From positions 62,001-126,000 of the forward strand of contig NZ_QNTQ01000010.1 of NCBI RefSeq assembly GCF_003298775.1: 64,000 bases of DNA, given 5' to 3'. The notes below the pieces were generated by a model. It worked only from the letters and a program-made list of their open reading frames with translations, was not told the origin of the DNA and ran no database searches. Below, piece after piece: positions 36,971 to 46,560 of the stretch; positions within the stretch are counted from its first letter, which is position 1, and each line of letters starts with the position of its first letter. The DNA is from Rhodosalinus halophilus (GTDB taxonomy: Bacteria > Pseudomonadota > Alphaproteobacteria > Rhodobacterales > Rhodobacteraceae). The translations under genes and the position numbers were made by a program.

Positions 36971-38356
36971 TCAGGCCTCCAGCGCACGCCGCAGGATCTC
37001 GAGATCCTCGGCGATCTGGTTGTCCTTCGCGCGCAACTCCTCGATGCGTTTCACGCCATGCATGACGGTGGTGTGATCGCGGCCGCCGAAGCTGCGCCCG
37101 ATCTCGGGCAGCGAGCGCGCGGTGAGCTGCTTGGCCAGGAACATCGCCACCTGCCGCGGCCGCGCCAGGCTGCGCATCCGCTTGGGCCCGATGAGGTCGG
37201 ACAGCCGGATGTTATAGTGCTCGCTCACCTTGCGCTGGATTTCCTCGACGGTGATCTTGCGCTCCGACGCCCGCAGGATGTCGGCGAGGCAATCCTGCGC
37301 GAGATCCATGTCGATCGGCCGATCCACCAGCGAGGCGAAGGCGAAGAGCCGCGTGAGCGCGCCCTCGAGCACGCGCACGTTGTTGGAGATGCGATGCGCG
37401 AGGAACTCGAGCACACCCTCGTCGAGATGAAGATCGGGATAGATGGCGCGGTGCTGCTCGACCTTGGACTGAAGGATTCCGAGGCGCAGTTCGTAATCGG
37501 TCGGATGCAGATCGACGACGAGGCCGCACTGCAGACGGCTCTTGATCCGGTCCTCGAGATCCTTGATCTCGCCCGGGGAGCGGTCGGCCGAGATGATGAT
37601 CTGCTTCTGCCCGTCCACCAGCGCGTTGAACGTATGGAAGAACTCTTCCTGCGTGCTGTCCTTGCCGGCGATGAACTGAACGTCGTCCACCATCAGCACG
37701 TCGACCGAGCGGAAGAGCTCCTTGAAGTCGAGCATCCGCCGCTCGCGCAGCGCCTGGATGAAACGATACATGAACTGCTCTGCCGAGAGGTAGAGCACGT
37801 TGAGCTCCGGCCGCTTCTCGCGCAGCTCCCAGGCGATGGCGTGCATCAGGTGCGTCTTGCCCAGGCCCACCCCGCCATAGAGGAAGAGTGGATTGAAGGT
37901 GACGGGGCCGCCCTCGGCGACGCGGCGCGCAGCGGCGTGGGCGAGTTCGTTGGGCTTGCCCACCACGAAGGTCTCGAAGCGGAAGCGTGCATCCAGCGGC
38001 GCGCCGGGCAGGTTCCCGTTTCGGGGCGCGTCGTCCGTCTCCGCCTTCGCCGGCTCAGGCTCGGGCGCGGGGCGCGTCGGCCGTTCCTCCACATGCCGCG
38101 GGACGGTGAAATGGATGCGCCGCACGTCCGATCCCGTCGCCGCGATCTGATGCAGCAGCAGGTCCCCGAAATTGTCCGACACGTAGCTGCCCATGAAGTT
38201 CGTGGGCACATGGAAGGTCGCCACCCCGTCGGACACCCCCGCGAAGGCGAGTGGCTTTATCCAGTTGAGATAATTGTTCTTCCCGACGGTGCGCTCGAGC
38301 GTTGCCTGCAGCTGTCCCCATTCTTCCTTCGTCATAGCGTCCCAACCATGCCCCAT
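36971..38356 (-). CDS. dnaA: Chromosomal replication initiator protein DnaA
   Basis: About 461 residues. The N-terminal DnaB-interaction domain (WGQLQATLERTVGKNNYLNWI) is followed by a short linker, the AAA+ core with Walker A LYGGVGLGKTHLMHAI and Walker B VDVLMVDDVQFIAGK, and the DNA-binding domain with the DnaA signature RDHTTVMHGVKRIEEL. I chose the ATG at 38356 because GGAGGCGAAGC directly precedes it; an ATG seven codons later (38335) gives the shorter N-terminus usual in relatives. It sits next to rpsT, dnaN and recF, a standard alphaproteobacterial arrangement. Confidence 0.96.
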   Translation of the reverse strand: MGHGWDAMTKEEWGQLQATLERTVGKNNYLNWIKPLAFAGVSDGVATFHVPTNFMGSYVSDNFGDLLLHQIAATGSDVRRIHFTVPRHVEERPTRPAPEPEPAKAETDDAPRNGNLPGAPLDARFRFETFVVGKPNELAHAAARRVAEGGPVTFNPLFLYGGVGLGKTHLMHAIAWELREKRPELNVLYLSAEQFMYRFIQALRERRMLDFKELFRSVDVLMVDDVQFIAGKDSTQEEFFHTFNALVDGQKQIIISADRSPGEIKDLEDRIKSRLQCGLVVDLHPTDYELRLGILQSKVEQHRAIYPDLHLDEGVLEFLAHRISNNVRVLEGALTRLFAFASLVDRPIDMDLAQDCLADILRASERKITVEEIQRKVSEHYNIRLSDLIGPKRMRSLARPRQVAMFLAKQLTARSLPEIGRSFGGRDHTTVMHGVKRIEELRAKDNQIAEDLEILRRALEA

Positions 38357-38771
38357 GCTTCGCCTCCATCGATGCCGCCACGGATCGCCCAAACCGCGTG
38401 TGGCACGCGTACGACCAACCACCCGGGAAACACCGCGGCGCGGCGCCGGACACGCTTCGCATGCACGAAACGCAGCCCGGGTCCGGAGCATCGGACCCGT
38501 TGCGTCACATGCGGCACGCGCGGCGTGCACCAATGGACTGGCTCGACAGGAGCGCCAGGCTCCCTGACCGCAGACCGCGGCTTACCCTTCAACGGGCACA
38601 CGACCGATCCCGTCCCCACTGGATCGCTGCCGTGAAGCCTGTCCCCCCAAGGCGATGTGACTCGCAGGCATGAAGTTACCAATCGCCTAAGAGCCGCGGC
38701 AACTGAACTTGTCGCTTGACTCGGATTCCCGACAGAAAGAATCCCCGCGCCTTTGCCCCGCCCCGCGACAC
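38357..38771. other. dnaA upstream region, no gene and no clear oriC
   Basis: About 415 bases between dnaA and the rpsT terminator. I looked for DnaA boxes (TTATNCACA and its complement) and AT-rich unwinding elements and saw none convincing, so the origin is probably not here. A 7-bp inverted repeat (GGGTCCG/CGGACCC, 38479-38498) lies about 120 bases upstream of the dnaA start and could be a regulator site or leader hairpin. The dnaA promoter should lie in this region. Confidence 0.4.
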
Positions 38772-38804
38772 GAAAAAGAGCGCTCCGGGCGGAGCGCTCT
38801 TTTC
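38772..38804 (-). terminator. Rho-independent terminator of rpsT
   Basis: A perfect 13-bp stem (38774-38786 with 38791-38803, arms AAAAGAGCGCTCC and GGAGCGCTCTTTT) around a 4-base loop, with a run of T on the minus strand. It lies 33 bases beyond the rpsT stop codon. It should insulate rpsT from dnaA, which is downstream on the same strand. Confidence 0.92.
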
Positions 38805-38836
38805 GCTTCAGACGCTTGTCGGGCAGTAACGCGGCG

Positions 38837-39100
38837 TCAGCCGAGCGCCTTGACGCGTTTTGCCAGGCGGGACACTTTTCGCGCAGCGGTGTTCTTGTGC
38901 AACACTCCCTTGGTGACGCCGCGCATCAGCTCGGGTTGTGCAGCGCGCAGGGCCTCGGTCGCGGCCGCCTTATCGCCCGATGCGATGGCCTCCTCGACCT
39001 TGCGCAGGAAGGTCCGGATACGAGAGCGCCGGGCGCGGTTGATGTCGAAGCGCTTGGCGTTCTGACGCGCGCGCTTCTTGGACTGGGGCGTGTTCGCCAT
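38837..39100 (-). CDS. rpsT: 30S ribosomal protein S20
   Basis: An 87-residue, highly basic protein starting [19 protein letters not shown], the conserved S20 N-terminus, with the [21 protein letters not shown] end. It binds 16S rRNA early in 30S assembly. The ATG at 39100 is the family start. A strong terminator follows. Its position just upstream of dnaA is conserved in many alphaproteobacteria. Confidence 0.97.
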   Translation of the reverse strand: MANTPQSKKRARQNAKRFDINRARRSRIRTFLRKVEEAIASGDKAAATEALRAAQPELMRGVTKGVLHKNTAARKVSRLAKRVKALG

Positions 39101-39265
39101 GAGGTTCGGTTCCTTCGGGTTCGTCGTGCTTCGCAAACTCTGGACCACGCGACGCGCCCGCCGTCCTCCGGGACGGACCGACTCTTGCCTGAGCGGGCAT
39201 CACGCGCATGTCGCGCGCGGCTATAGCGCAGCGCGCGCGCGATGAAAAGCCCCGCGAGCCCGGCG

Positions 39266-40042
39266 TCACCGGTCGCGGAACTGCGCCTCGCGCTTCTCGA
39301 GGAAGGCGGCCATCCCCTCCTTCTGATCCTCGGTGGAGAACAGCGCGTGGAACAGCCGCCGCTCGAACCGTATCCCTTCGGCAAGCGAGGTCTCTTCGGC
39401 GCGATTGACCGCTTCCTTCACGGCCATCGTGGTGAGCATCGAGCGCTCCGCGATCTTCTGCGCGGCGCTCTGCGCCTCTTCCATCAGGTTCTTGGCCGGC
39501 ACCACGCGGCTGACGAGTCCCGCGCGCTCGGCTTCCTGGGCGTCCATGAACCGCCCGGTGAGGTGCATGTCCATGCTCTTGGCCTTGCCGACCAGGCGCG
39601 TCAGCCTCTGCGTGCCGCCGATCCCGGCGATGACGCCCAGGTTGATCTCGGGTTGGCCGAACTTCGCGGTGTCGGCCGCTATGATGAAGTCGCACATCAT
39701 CGCCAGCTCGCAGCCGCCGCCCAGCGCGTAGCCCGCCACCGCCGCGATGATCGGCTTGCGCACGCGGGCGATGGCGTCATGCTCCGACCCGAAGAAGTCC
39801 GAGAGATACATGTCGACGAAGCTCTTCTGCGACATCTCCTTGATGTCGGCGCCGGCGGCGAAGGCCTTGGACGACCCCGTGAGGATGACACAACGCACCT
39901 TGTCGTTGGCGTCCGCCTCGCGCAGCGCTTGAGTCAGCTCGCCGAGCAGCCGCGAGTTGAGGGCGTTGAGGGCGTCGGGGCGGTTGAGCTTGATGGTTGC
40001 GACGTGGTCTTCGTGTTCCACGACGATCGTCTCGTAGGCCAT
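39266..40042 (-). CDS. Enoyl-CoA hydratase (crotonase family)
   Basis: A 258-residue crotonase-fold enzyme. The oxyanion-hole segments are [12 protein letters not shown] and [19 protein letters not shown]; the catalytic glutamates correspond to those in GGGCELAM and [13 protein letters not shown]. It hydrates 2-enoyl-CoA in beta-oxidation or a related pathway. The C-terminus [24 protein letters not shown] is typical of FadB1x/PaaF-like short hydratases. It lies between mutM and rpsT on the same strand. Confidence 0.93.
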   Translation of the reverse strand: MAYETIVVEHEDHVATIKLNRPDALNALNSRLLGELTQALREADANDKVRCVILTGSSKAFAAGADIKEMSQKSFVDMYLSDFFGSEHDAIARVRKPIIAAVAGYALGGGCELAMMCDFIIAADTAKFGQPEINLGVIAGIGGTQRLTRLVGKAKSMDMHLTGRFMDAQEAERAGLVSRVVPAKNLMEEAQSAAQKIAERSMLTTMAVKEAVNRAEETSLAEGIRFERRLFHALFSTEDQKEGMAAFLEKREAQFRDR

Positions 40043-40104
40043 GAACCCGGCTCCGATGGTGTCGGTCAGGGGCTCTTGCTAGCACTCTCGCGACCCGGTT
40101 CAAG

Positions 40105-40956
40105 CTATCTTTGACACGCCGGGCAGTAGAAACTCGAGCGTCCCGACTGCACGATCCGGCGCACGGTGCCCTCGCAGCCGGCGCGGCGACACGGCGCGCC
40201 GGCGCGACCGTAGACATCGAACGCGTGCTGAAAATAGCCCAACTCGCCGTCCGCCTGCCGGTAGTCGCGCAGCGAGGAACCTCCGGCGGCGATGGCGTCG
40301 TCGAGCACGGCGCGGATCGCCGGCACCAGCCCCGCGAGACGCCGCGACGCCACGCGATGCGCCCGCCGGACGGGCGATATACCGGCGCGAAAGAGCGCCT
40401 CGCAGACATAGATGTTGCCCAGCCCGGCCACGACCTTCTGATCGAGCAGCGCCGCCTTCATCGGCATCCGCCGGCCCCGCAACCGGGCGACGAGGTAGTC
40501 TTCGCTGAACGCATTGCCCAGCGGCTCCGGCCCCAATCCGGCCAGAAGCTTGTGCCGCTCCACCTCGGCGGTGGGCATCAGGTCCATCGCCCCGAACCTG
40601 CGCGGATCGTTGAAGGTGATCCGCGCCCCGCCCTCCATCTCGACGAGGACGTGGTCATGCGCCGAGGGCGCGGGATGTGCATGCACGAAGTCCCCCAGGA
40701 TCCGCCCGGAAACCAGCATCCGCCCGGACATGCCCAGGTGCATGAGCCAGGTCTCGCCGGTGTCGAGCTCCGCGAGAATGTACTTCGACCGGCGGCCCAG
40801 CCGCTCGACGCGCGCGCCGGTCAGCCGCTCCGCCATCCGCTCGGGGAGCGGCCAGCGCAGGTCGGGCCGGCGCACCTCTGCCGACAGGATTCGGCGGCCC
40901 TCCATCACGGGGGCGAGGCCCCGCCGGACCGTTTCGACCTCGGGCAGTTCCGGCAT
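40105..40956 (-). CDS. mutM: Bifunctional DNA-formamidopyrimidine glycosylase/DNA-(apurinic or apyrimidinic site) lyase
   Basis: A 283-residue base-excision repair enzyme removing 8-oxoguanine and FaPy lesions. The catalytic N-terminal proline is in [14 protein letters not shown]; the H2TH domain contains [24 protein letters not shown]; the C-terminal zinc finger has cysteines in CRRAGC and FYCPACQR. The ATG at 40956 must be the start because Pro2 is the nucleophile. It is divergent from ubiE across about 100 bases. Confidence 0.96.
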   Translation of the reverse strand: MPELPEVETVRRGLAPVMEGRRILSAEVRRPDLRWPLPERMAERLTGARVERLGRRSKYILAELDTGETWLMHLGMSGRMLVSGRILGDFVHAHPAPSAHDHVLVEMEGGARITFNDPRRFGAMDLMPTAEVERHKLLAGLGPEPLGNAFSEDYLVARLRGRRMPMKAALLDQKVVAGLGNIYVCEALFRAGISPVRRAHRVASRRLAGLVPAIRAVLDDAIAAGGSSLRDYRQADGELGYFQHAFDVYGRAGAPCRRAGCEGTVRRIVQSGRSSFYCPACQR

Positions 40957-41054
40957 CGATGCTCCTTCACGGGTCGGATCGCCGCACGGCGGCGCATTGC
41001 AGGCCCCCGCGGGCGCCCTATAAGAAGGCGCGGACACAGGCACGGCAAGGGCCC

Positions 41055-41819
41055 ATGACCGACGAGAGTCCCGAAAGCGCAGGCGCGACCACCCACTTCG
41101 GCTTCGAGACCGTGCCCGAGGCCGAGAAGGCGGGCCGCGTGCGGGGCGTCTTCACGTCGGTCGCGGCGCGCTACGACCTGATGAACGACCTGATGTCCGC
41201 CGGCGTCCATCGTCTATGGAAAGACGCGATGATGGACTGGCTCGCGCCGCGGCCGGGCCAGCATCTGCTGGACGTGGCGGGCGGCACCGGCGACATCTCC
41301 TTCCGCTTCCTGCGCCGGGCGGGCGATGCGCGCGCCACCGTGCTGGATCTTACCGAATCGATGCTCGCCGAGGGCCGGCGCCGCGCCGAAGCCGAGCACC
41401 TGGCCGACCGGCTCGACTGGGTCGTGGGCGACGCGATGGCCCTGCCCTTTCCCGACGCGAGCTTCGACGCCTACACGATCAGCTTCGGCATCCGCAACGT
41501 CACCCGGCCCGAGGCCGCGCTGGCAGAGGCGTTCCGCGTTCTCAAGCCCGGCGGGCGGCTGATGGTGCTGGAATTCTCGCAGCTGGCCGTGCCCGCGCTG
41601 CAATGGGCCTACGACCGCTATTCCTTCAACGTGATCCCCTGGCTGGGCGAAATCGTGACGCGGGACCGCGCAAGCTATCAGTATCTCGTCGAATCGATCC
41701 GGCGGTTCCCGGATCAGGAGCGGTTCCTCGACATGATCCGGGCGGCCGGCTTCGAACAGGCGAAGTACCGCAACCTGACGATGGGCGTCGCCGCGCTGCA
41801 TTCCGGCTGGAAGCTCTGA
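41055..41819 (+). CDS. ubiE: Bifunctional demethylmenaquinone methyltransferase/2-methoxy-6-polyprenyl-1,4-benzoquinol methylase
   Basis: A 254-residue SAM-dependent C-methyltransferase of ubiquinone synthesis. UbiE motifs are present: [25 protein letters not shown], the SAM loop [14 protein letters not shown], and [25 protein letters not shown]; the C-terminus [15 protein letters not shown] is diagnostic. The ATG at 41055 is the standard start. The ubiB gene begins 2 bases after its stop, so the two are co-transcribed and probably translationally coupled. Confidence 0.96.
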   Translation: MTDESPESAGATTHFGFETVPEAEKAGRVRGVFTSVAARYDLMNDLMSAGVHRLWKDAMMDWLAPRPGQHLLDVAGGTGDISFRFLRRAGDARATVLDLTESMLAEGRRRAEAEHLADRLDWVVGDAMALPFPDASFDAYTISFGIRNVTRPEAALAEAFRVLKPGGRLMVLEFSQLAVPALQWAYDRYSFNVIPWLGEIVTRDRASYQYLVESIRRFPDQERFLDMIRAAGFEQAKYRNLTMGVAALHSGWKL

Positions 41820-41820
41820 G

Positions 41821-43353
41821 GTGCGTGGCCCGCACAACATCTGGCGGCTGATTCGCACCGGCGCCACCTTCGAGCGCACCGGCGCGATGCGCGCGGTGCT
41901 CGACGCCATGGAGGCGCCGCGCCCCCTGCGCGTCGCGGCGCGTGTGCTGGGCTGGCCCTTCACCTGGCTGGGCTACCGGGGCGATCCCTCGATGCCGCCC
42001 ATCACCCGCGCGCTCACCGCGCTTGGGCCGGCCTACATCAAGTTCGGCCAGGTGCTCTCGACCCGGCCTGACGTCGTCGGTCAGGATCTGGCCGACCAGC
42101 TGCGCGTGCTGCAGGACCGGTTGCCGCCGTTTTCCGTGGACGCGGCCAAGAGCACCATCCGCGAGGAGCTTTCCGTCGAGCCCGACAGCGTTTTCGAGGA
42201 GTTCGGCCCGCCGGTCGCCGCGGCCTCGATCGCGCAGGTGCACAGGGCGCGCCTCGCCACGACCGGCGAACAGGTCGCGGTCAAGGTGCTGCGGCCGGGG
42301 ATCGAGCGCGCCTTTCGCCGCGACATAGACGCCTTCTATTTCGCCGCCCGTCTGGTCGAGCTGCTCTCGCCCGCCTCGCGGCGGCTCAAGCCGATGGACG
42401 TGATCGGCCATTTCGAGGGCGTCGTCTTGGGCGAGCTCGACCTGCGGCTCGAGAGCGCGGCCGCTTCCGAATTCGCTGCCAACACGAAGGACGATCGGGG
42501 CTTCCGCGTGCCGCGCATCGTCTGGCCGCTCTCGGGACGGCGGGTGATGACGCTCGGCTGGGCCGAGGGCGTGCCCCTGGGCGACAATGCCGCGCTCGAT
42601 GCGGCCGGGCACGACCGTCGCGCGCTCTCCGAACGGGTGCTGCAGCTGTTCCTGCGGCATGCGCTGCGCGACGGATTCTTTCACGGCGACATGCACCAGG
42701 GGAACATGAAGGTGGCCCCGAATGGCGACATCATCGCCTACGACTTCGGCATCATGGGCTACATCGACCCCTATACGCGCCGGGTCTATGCCGAGATCCT
42801 CTACGGCTTCATCCGCCGCGACTACCTGCGCGTGGCCGAGGTGCACTTCGAGGCCGGTTACGTTCCGCCCGACCGCGACGTGCACGAGTTCGCCCGCGCC
42901 CTGCGCTCGGTCGGCGAGCCGATCTTCGGCATGGACGCGACGCGCATCTCGATGGGGCGGCTTCTGGCCTATCTCTTCGAGGTCACGGAACGTTTCGGCA
43001 TGGAGACGCGCACCGAACTGATCCTGCTGCAACGCACGATGGTTGTCGTCGAGGGAGTGTCCCGGTCGCTCAACCCGCACATGAACATCTGGGAGGTCGC
43101 GCGGCCGGTGGTCGAAGACTACATAAAGGAAAGCATCGGGCCGCGCGCCGTGGTCAACGATCTGATCGAGGCCGCGCGCGTCCTGTCGCGTTTCGGTCCG
43201 CGCCTGCCGCAGCTGATCGAAGAAGCGCTGATCCGACAGGCCGACACGCCGAAAGACGAGCACGGGCCGTCGGTCTGGCGCCGTGGTGCCTGGACCGCCG
43301 CGGGCGCCGCCGGCGGCGCCGGGCTCGCGCTTCTCGTGATCGCGCTGGTTTGA
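41821..43353 (+). CDS. ubiB: Ubiquinone biosynthesis protein UbiB (ABC1/ADCK kinase-like)
   Basis: A 510-residue atypical kinase-like protein needed for ubiquinone synthesis. The family-specific LGPAYIKFGQVLSTRPDVVG motif, the catalytic-loop equivalent FFHGDMHQGNM and the metal-binding YDFGIMGYID are all present. A C-terminal hydrophobic, glycine/alanine-rich segment (AAGAAGGAGLALLVIALV) anchors it in the inner membrane. It starts with GTG immediately after ubiE. Confidence 0.95.
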   Translation: MRGPHNIWRLIRTGATFERTGAMRAVLDAMEAPRPLRVAARVLGWPFTWLGYRGDPSMPPITRALTALGPAYIKFGQVLSTRPDVVGQDLADQLRVLQDRLPPFSVDAAKSTIREELSVEPDSVFEEFGPPVAAASIAQVHRARLATTGEQVAVKVLRPGIERAFRRDIDAFYFAARLVELLSPASRRLKPMDVIGHFEGVVLGELDLRLESAAASEFAANTKDDRGFRVPRIVWPLSGRRVMTLGWAEGVPLGDNAALDAAGHDRRALSERVLQLFLRHALRDGFFHGDMHQGNMKVAPNGDIIAYDFGIMGYIDPYTRRVYAEILYGFIRRDYLRVAEVHFEAGYVPPDRDVHEFARALRSVGEPIFGMDATRISMGRLLAYLFEVTERFGMETRTELILLQRTMVVVEGVSRSLNPHMNIWEVARPVVEDYIKESIGPRAVVNDLIEAARVLSRFGPRLPQLIEEALIRQADTPKDEHGPSVWRRGAWTAAGAAGGAGLALLVIALV

Positions 43354-43400
43354 CGGCTGCCCACAGAGCCCCTCCGCCGGCGGAACCCGCCGCGAAAATG

Positions 43401-43424
43401 AAAAGGGCGACCCGAAGGCCGCCC
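43401..43424 (-). terminator. Terminator with UUCG tetraloop
   Basis: Read on the minus strand, GGGCGGCC-TTCG-GGTCGCCC (one G-U pair) is followed by TTTTC. The UUCG tetraloop on an 8-bp stem is very stable. It lies 27 bases beyond the stop of the small exported protein gene. On the plus strand the G-U pair becomes an A-C mismatch, so it acts mainly for the minus strand. Confidence 0.8.
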
Positions 43425-43450
43425 CAAAACCTCAACGTGCCCGACTCGGG

Positions 43451-43651
43451 TCAGGTATCGTCGTTCGCGGCAACTGCAACCACGGCAGCGACGCCGCCGA
43501 TCACCGCCCACACCGGAACGGTCGGCACGGCCTGCGACGAAACCACCGGGTTCTGCGCTTTGGTGAACGGATCGGCCGACTCGGCGAAGGCCGGCGCAGC
43601 GGCGGCTGCGGCGAGTGCCGCGGCGGCAGCGAAGGTCGTGAACGTCTTCAT
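43451..43651 (-). CDS. Small exported or membrane-anchored protein
   Basis: A 66-residue product with a signal peptide MKTFTTFAAAAALAAAAAAPAFA, a short mature stretch (ESADPFTKAQNPVVSSQ) and a C-terminal hydrophobic segment VWAVIGGVAAVVAVAAND. I do not recognise a named family; small proteins of this layout are common in Rhodobacteraceae. The gene stands alone with its own terminator, between ubiB and the flagellar genes. The signal peptide plus terminator make it very probably real. Function unknown. Confidence 0.75.
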   Translation of the reverse strand: MKTFTTFAAAAALAAAAAAPAFAESADPFTKAQNPVVSSQAVPTVPVWAVIGGVAAVVAVAANDDT

Positions 43652-43835
43652 GATGCTCTCCTGACTTACGATCTCGGGCGCGCGGCCCTTGGGGATGAGT
43701 TAGCGTGTAACGCAGCGTCGTTCAAATGTCCACGCTGCGATACGCAGACCCGGGGGCAGATGGTGGTGCGACTCGGACATTTTGGCAACAACTTGCTGAA
43801 TGTTGCCTGGAAATAATGCACCCGGCCCGTCTGCC

Positions 43836-44564
43836 CTACCCGGCTTGCCCGGTCCGCACAGCGGTCACGCTGCTGGCCGCCACGGTGAAGCCGCTCTCCA
43901 GCAGGAGTTCCACCTGCCCGGCCGGGTCGACGCGCACCTCGGCGACCGAGGCGTAGCTTTGCGCAGGCGTTTCTCCGAGCACTTCGCCGCCGGAGAGCCA
44001 ACGCGCCGAAATCTCGTAGACACCGTCGGGAAGCGCCCCCGTCGGCGACGCGGCGCCCTCCCAGACGACGCGCTCCGTTCCAGGCGCCAAAGGTATCTCC
44101 TGCACGACGCGACCCGCTTCGTCGCGCACGAGCAGGAGCCCCCGGTCGGCCGCCGGATCCGGTGACAGCACCAGCTCGGCCGGCTCGCCATCGAAGGCGA
44201 CAGGCGATGCGCTGCGCGCCTCCATCCCGATCCATCCCGCGTAGTCTGCAAGACCGCGCGGCGCCCCGGACTGTTCCGCCAGGCCGGACAGAAGCTGATT
44301 GGTGAGCACCTGCTGTTCGACTCCGGAGAAGGTCGCCAGTTGCACCGCGAAATCCGATGACTCGATCGGATTGAGCGGATCCTGGTTGCGCATCTGGGTC
44401 GTCAGCATCTTCAGAAAGGTCTCGAAGTCGGCGCTGGTCTCGGATGCTCCTCCGAACGCCCCAGGCGTGGTGCTGGCCGGCGTGCGGCCTTCCGGCGACG
44501 CGGCAGCGGCCTTCGCCGGCGCGGTGCGGGTCTCGGTCGGGATGGCAGCGGTCGGAAGCGTCAT
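43836..44564 (-). CDS. flgD: Flagellar hook assembly protein FlgD (hook cap)
   Basis: A 242-residue hook-capping protein. The conserved N-terminal block FLKMLTTQMRNQDPLNPIESSDFAVQLATFSGVEQQV is unmistakable FlgD, followed by the FLIG/tudor-like C-terminal domain (RDEAGRVVQEIPLAPG, DGVYEISARWL). It caps the growing hook while FlgE polymerises. The ATG at 44564 has AAGGA upstream. It lies 53 bases downstream of fliK on the same strand. Confidence 0.94.
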   Translation of the reverse strand: MTLPTAAIPTETRTAPAKAAAASPEGRTPASTTPGAFGGASETSADFETFLKMLTTQMRNQDPLNPIESSDFAVQLATFSGVEQQVLTNQLLSGLAEQSGAPRGLADYAGWIGMEARSASPVAFDGEPAELVLSPDPAADRGLLLVRDEAGRVVQEIPLAPGTERVVWEGAASPTGALPDGVYEISARWLSGGEVLGETPAQSYASVAEVRVDPAGQVELLLESGFTVAASSVTAVRTGQAG

Positions 44565-44617
44565 TCGGTGATCCTTTTCGGCTTCGAGATGCGTTCGGGA
44601 CACAGTCCCCTGGCGGA

Positions 44618-46156
44618 TCAGAGGCGCAGGTCGAGGCCGCCGGCCGCAGGGGGCCGGGCAGCCCGCACATGATTGGATTCGGACAAGTCAGTCTCCGTCG
44701 CCCCTTCGACTGCCCGCGCCGACGAAGGATCCTCGCCGCCACGACCGCCCGAGCTGGCGCCATCCGAGCCTATGTCGATGGCCACCGATGCATAGCCCAG
44801 GCGCCGGAACTCTTCGGTGAGTTGATCGAGGTGACGCCGCAAGAGATCGAGCGTCTCCGGCCGCTCGGCCTGTATCTGGACCGTCACGCTCGTATCCCCG
44901 GTCACGATCCCCAGGCGGAGGCGACCGAGCTCCTCCGGCTCGAGCGCGATGTCCGTCACCCGATCCGGCGAGCGGGCCGCTGCCTCGGCGACCTGTTGCG
45001 CGAGCCGCGCGGCGCCGTCCCCGGTGCGCGGCGGCGGCGCGTCCGGCAGCGCAGCGGCCGCGGGATCGTTGGGCGCACCCGCCGGCAGCGCGAACAGCGG
45101 GGCCTCCGTATCCCGCGGGCTTGCACCCTCGAACACCGGTCCCGACGCAAGTGCAACGGGCGCCGGTGCGATGGGCGGCGTGCCGCCGCCGGCTTTCAGC
45201 GCCGTATCCGGAGTCGGAGCGCCCGACACGGGACGCGCCGTCGGAACGAAGCGCGCAGGCGCGCCGGAAGGCAGCCTTCCGGCGCCCGACATCTCGGGCA
45301 GGAAGGGAGCAGCATCGCTCGCACCGGTCGATGCCTTCGGAAACGATGGCGATCCGGCGATGGACGGATGCGCATGCTCCGCATTGGCAAGATGCCCGGC
45401 TATGCGTGGCGGACCGCGGTGGCCTTCATGCGCGCGCACCGCCACGCTTTCTCCTCTCCCAAGCGAAGCAGACGCCAGTGGCGAACCGGTCGCTCGGGCC
45501 GCCGCGAGAGGCATCGCGTCGGGCGAGGCGGGCGCGTGGAACGCGGTTCGAGCCAGGATAAGAGGCGCTGTTCCGTCGGGATTCTGCGCGCCAGTCGCGC
45601 GGCCGGAGGGCAGCTGGCGGCTCTCGCTCGCTGTTGCAGGCCATCCATCCGCGCGCAGGAACTGGCCGCCTCGGCGCGGGTCGGCGGCAACCCCGGCTCC
45701 ACCACGCGGCGCAGGCCAGCCCGCCTGTTCGTGCGGGACACCGTCGGTCACAAGCTGACGCGAAGAGCTTTCCGGCCGGCCCGGGGCCATGTCATTCAAG
45801 GCGTTCGACTGCGGCGCAGGTTCGGCTGCCACCGGGAAGGGCCCCTCGGCGCCACCTTCCGCGTTTTCGGACTCCCGGGACACCGCCGCATCCAGCAGTC
45901 TCGCGGACGACCCGCCGGACGCTCCCGCGTCTTGCCGCTCCGGTCCCCGGCCGCCACCGTCCGACAGCAGGGCGGGCGCATCCTGCTCCCCGCTCTCCTT
46001 GTGCGCCTCCTCACCCGCGTTCTCGACGCCCGATCCCGGGGCGCGCCTCTCCCCTTCGGCGGAAAACAGGTTCTCGAAACCGCGCGCTGGCGCTTGGGCC
46101 GCCGCGGCCGCTTCCGAGGGCGGGATGGACCGGGCGGGAACAGGCGTGACATGCAT
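44618..46156 (-). CDS. fliK: Flagellar hook-length control protein FliK
   Basis: A 512-residue protein, mostly low-complexity (alanine, proline, glycine and serine-rich), as is normal for FliK molecular rulers. The conserved C-terminal Flg_hook domain occupies about residues 385-475: DIALEPEELGRLRLGIVTGD, VTVQIQAERPETLDLLRRHLDQL and FRRLGYASVAIDI. It stops hook growth and switches export specificity with FlhB. It is upstream of flgD and divergent from the rod-binding protein gene. Confidence 0.9.
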   Translation of the reverse strand: MHVTPVPARSIPPSEAAAAAQAPARGFENLFSAEGERRAPGSGVENAGEEAHKESGEQDAPALLSDGGGRGPERQDAGASGGSSARLLDAAVSRESENAEGGAEGPFPVAAEPAPQSNALNDMAPGRPESSSRQLVTDGVPHEQAGWPAPRGGAGVAADPRRGGQFLRADGWPATASESRQLPSGRATGAQNPDGTAPLILARTAFHAPASPDAMPLAAARATGSPLASASLGRGESVAVRAHEGHRGPPRIAGHLANAEHAHPSIAGSPSFPKASTGASDAAPFLPEMSGAGRLPSGAPARFVPTARPVSGAPTPDTALKAGGGTPPIAPAPVALASGPVFEGASPRDTEAPLFALPAGAPNDPAAAALPDAPPPRTGDGAARLAQQVAEAAARSPDRVTDIALEPEELGRLRLGIVTGDTSVTVQIQAERPETLDLLRRHLDQLTEEFRRLGYASVAIDIGSDGASSGGRGGEDPSSARAVEGATETDLSESNHVRAARPPAAGGLDLRL

Positions 46157-46269
46157 GCGGACCTCGGCGGGTTCTCCTTCTCGATGTCCTGCATAGCCTG
46201 TCGAGGGTTACCGGATCTTCACCAGACGGCCGCAGGATGCGGAGAGTTTCATGCAATTGGAGTGATCCC

Positions 46270-46560
46270 ATGTCCCTGCCATCTCCCCTGCCATCGTCCG
46301 CCACCGGCCCGCTGCATGCGTCCGCAAGCGGCGCGAGCCTGCGCGGCGCCGCGACCAGGCTGGAAGCCGTCTTTCTAGCCGAAATGCTCGAGGCCGCCGG
46401 GGTCGGGCGCACGCCCGAGAGCTTCGGCGGTGGCGCAGGGGAAACCCAGTTCGCCTCTTTCCTGCGCGAGGCACAGGCGCAGGCGATGGCCGAGGCCGGC
46501 GGAATCGGCCTGGCCGAGCATCTGTTCCGCGCGCTTTCGCAGGAGACCACCGATGTCTGA
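46270..46560 (+). CDS. Rod-binding protein (FlgJ N-terminal type)
   Basis: A 96-residue protein equal to the rod-binding domain of FlgJ without the muramidase domain: LRGAATRLEAVFLAEMLEAAG, then GGAGETQFASFLREAQAQAMAEAGGIGLAEHLFRAL. Such single-domain forms are common in alphaproteobacteria, where a separate lytic transglycosylase opens the wall (a candidate is at 60999). The ATG at 46270 fits the family. It overlaps the FlgN-like gene by 8 bases. Confidence 0.87.
   Translation: MSLPSPLPSSATGPLHASASGASLRGAATRLEAVFLAEMLEAAGVGRTPESFGGGAGETQFASFLREAQAQAMAEAGGIGLAEHLFRALSQETTDV

Noticed and set aside
38357-38771. Chromosomal origin next to dnaA
   Set aside because: I saw no cluster of DnaA boxes and no AT-rich segment; the dnaA neighbourhood alone does not prove an origin.
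43784-43807. Sigma-54-like promoter (TGGCA...TTGCT) upstream of the small exported protein
   Set aside because: The GG-to-GC spacing is 9 rather than the required 10. The segment is instead a 7-bp inverted repeat (GGCAACA/TGTTGCC) of unknown meaning.
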